NCBI GenBank assembly: GCA_944320955.1
Contig: CALUJL010000019.1
Location: forward strand, 1 to 41,162
Length of the DNA stretch: 41,162 bases
Direction of reading: 5' to 3'
Origin: an uncultured Bacteroidaceae bacterium
GTDB lineage: Bacteria; Bacteroidota; Bacteroidia; Bacteroidales; Bacteroidaceae
Below are positions 39,777 to 41,162 of the stretch, one piece after another (position 1 is the stretch's first letter; every line of letters begins with the position of its first letter). The notes below the pieces were generated by a model. It made no database searches, was not told the DNA's origin, and worked only from the letters and a program-made list of their open reading frames with translations. The position numbers were made by a program, and so were the translations under genes.

Positions 39777-39920
39777 GGCCCTCTCCCGCCCGGCGACGCA
39801 ACCTCCTCCCCGCTGCCCCGGCGGGAAAACAAAACCACGGCAACCCGCCCACAGCCCGTCGCAGGCGCTTCCCCCGCGGAGCGCCTGCGACGGCTGCATT
39901 CCGCCCTGCACCCCTTCGGA

Positions 39921-40008
39921 AAAAGCCCTGCATCTTTTTCCGGAAAGCGCTGCATGTTTTTGGAAAAAGCGCTGCATCTTTTTCCCAAAAGCGCCGCACC
40001 CTTTCTGC
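39921..40008 (+). repeat. 22-bp repeat array, 4 units, after the GH127 gene
   Basis: Units start at 39921, 39943, 39965 and 39987, CTGC orientation. Two weaker units (about 40078-40121) follow just before the promoter of the WG-repeat gene. No gene is seen in 39777-40205. Confidence 0.8.
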
Positions 40009-40127
40009 GAGAGCCGCGCAGCCCGCCGCCGTCTCCCCAAGCCCGCGCTGCGGCCCGCGTTTCCCCTACCGGGTAAAAACGAAGCACTTTTTTCAGGAAA
40101 CGGCTGCAATTTCCGAATATATTCACT

Positions 40128-40135
40128 TATCTTTG
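40128..40135 (+). promoter_or_regulatory. Putative -7 promoter element of the WG-repeat gene
   Basis: TATCTTTG matches TAnnTTTG in an AT-rich window, 70 bp upstream of the start at 40206; no clear -33 box. Confidence 0.55.
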
Positions 40136-40205
40136 CGGCTACCACCCCCCCCTTGTTTTTAATTTTTAAGCATACTTATTCTGAAAACCATTATACTCTA
40201 TTCAC

Positions 40206-41162
40206 ATGAAACGCATCACCTTTTCCGGATTCCTGCTCCTCCTGGGGCTTGCCGCGGCATCGTGCGGCAGCGAAAACTACAGCAGCAACTCCCCCGACAT
40301 GAGCCTCATCCCCGTAAAGACCGGGGGCAAATGGGGATACATCGACCGCAAGGGGCAATTCGTCATCGCCCCCCGGTTCGACCGCGCCGATGTTTTCTAC
40401 GAAGGACGCGCCAGGGTCGTCAGCTATGCCAATAAGAAATCCACCTCCGGCTATATCGACCAGGAGGGAAACGCAGTGACTCCCGTCCGGTTCGACTACG
40501 CCACCGGATTTTCCGACGGCATAGCCTGGGTCTCCACGGCAGAGGGCGCGCCCACGGCCATAGCCCCCGACGGCCGGGAGCTCTTCACCCTGCGCCAAGC
40601 CATCTGGGCCTATCGCTACTCCGAGGGCCTGGCCCGGGTGGTGGAGGCGCACGACGACACGCTGCTGCACTGCACTTTCTACGACACGCAAGGCCGCAAG
40701 GCCATCGACCTTACGGGGCTTGCGCCCGCCAACCCCGACCTGGCCGGATTCAGCTGCGGGCGTTTTCCCGTAATGGACAGCTCCGGCCGCTGCGGCTACA
40801 TCGACCGCGAGGGAAAACTGGCCGTCCCCTGCCGGTTCGACATAGCGCTTCCCTTCCGAAGCGACGGCCTGGCCGCCGTGAGGACAGGCGGAAAGTGGGG
40901 AACCATCGACCGCAACGGAAAATACCGCATCGCCCCCCGCTTCAGCGACATACAGGCATGGGGCGAAATCTACGCCGTGCGCCTCGACGGGGAGAAGTGG
41001 GGATACGCCGACAAGGAGGGGAACATCCTCATCGAACCGCAATTTGCAGAGGCTTCCCCCTTCGTCTCCGGCGATTTGGCCGCCGCCACGGCCGACGGGA
41101 AGCTGTGGGGATACGTAGACCGCAAGGGGAAATGGGCCATCGAGCCGCAGTTTGAGCGGGCC
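40206..41162 (+). CDS. WG-repeat lipoprotein (3' end beyond window)
   Basis: At least 319 residues and still open at the window end. The lipoprotein signal ends L-A-A-A-S-C (cysteine about 20). The rest consists of WG repeats: G-G-K-W-G-Y-I-D-R-K-G-Q-F-V-I-A-P-R-F-D, then G-Y-I-D-Q-E-G, C-G-Y-I-D-R-E-G-K-L-A-V-P-C-R-F, K-W-G-T-I-D-R-N-G, K-W-G-Y-A-D-K-E-G-N-I-L-I-E-P-Q-F and L-W-G-Y-V-D-R-K-G-K-W-A-I-E-P-Q-F. WG repeats build a beta-rich, probably propeller-like domain; such proteins sit on the cell envelope, with no general function known. Confidence 0.9.
   Translation, partial: MKRITFSGFLLLLGLAAASCGSENYSSNSPDMSLIPVKTGGKWGYIDRKGQFVIAPRFDRADVFYEGRARVVSYANKKSTSGYIDQEGNAVTPVRFDYATGFSDGIAWVSTAEGAPTAIAPDGRELFTLRQAIWAYRYSEGLARVVEAHDDTLLHCTFYDTQGRKAIDLTGLAPANPDLAGFSCGRFPVMDSSGRCGYIDREGKLAVPCRFDIALPFRSDGLAAVRTGGKWGTIDRNGKYRIAPRFSDIQAWGEIYAVRLDGEKWGYADKEGNILIEPQFAEASPFVSGDLAAATADGKLWGYVDRKGKWAIEPQFERA

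Noticed and set aside
16381-40121. CRISPR array interpretation of the 22-bp repeats
   Set aside because: Units abut directly with no unique spacers, vary in sequence, occur in both orientations at many loci, and no cas gene is present.

Overview
The right 25 kb (about 16.3-41.2 kb) is GC-rich chromosome of a member of the Bacteroidota, most likely a Bacteroidales. This rests on the order ftsX-DUF3098-uppP-truB-queA-folK-metK and DUF4271-hemD-rnpA-yidD, on start regions with a TAnnTTTG-type -7 box, and on ECF sigma/anti-sigma pairs, a GH127 enzyme and a WG-repeat lipoprotein. I cannot name the species.

The left 16 kb is AT-rich and is an integrated element at a tRNA-Met(CAT) gene. An identical 54-bp direct repeat (374-427 and 16249-16302) covers the 3' part of the tRNA. 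Inside each end lies a pair of AGTCAACA sites 11 bp apart, the expected layout of arm-type integrase sites. The integrase gene (14828-16105) sits beside the right tRNA. From right to left the island holds: the integrase and a 30-codon relic of another integrase; two unrecognised proteins; an SF2-helicase-like protein; a DUF3871 protein; a frameshifted short tyrosine recombinase next to a triple inverted repeat; a run of small exported proteins and lipoproteins, including a penicillin-binding-protein-like lipoprotein that has lost its catalytic motifs; and an AbiEii-type toxin/antitoxin pair convergent with an orphan MNT nucleotidyltransferase. I see no relaxase or conjugation gene. The left tRNA copy carries a 32-nt self-complementary insert in its D-loop. 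Sequence left of it (1-371) is also AT-rich and starts another exported protein, so the chromosome's left flank may lie outside the window.

Chromosomal layout: tRNA-Met; a rightward housekeeping run (16.65-25.29 kb) for cell division, lipid-carrier recycling, tRNA modification, folate, SAM and haem synthesis, RNase P and YidD; two leftward ECF sigma operons (25.5-29.9 kb); then rightward NDH-2, a GT90 glycosyltransferase, hisS, a DUF418 membrane protein, a TlpA-like exported thioredoxin, a GH127 beta-L-arabinofuranosidase-family enzyme and a WG-repeat lipoprotein cut by the window end.

The most unusual feature is a family of tandem repeats with an exact 22-bp period, found at about a dozen places in the chromosomal part and not in the island. 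The unit is nearly self-complementary (AAAAGCG-CTGC-CGCTTTT plus four C/G-rich bases). Most arrays follow a gene end, but some run into coding sequence: they form the C-terminus of TruB, part of the DUF4271 protein, the signal-peptide region of the GH127 protein, and the start codons of two neighbouring exported-protein genes, which fall at the same position of the unit.
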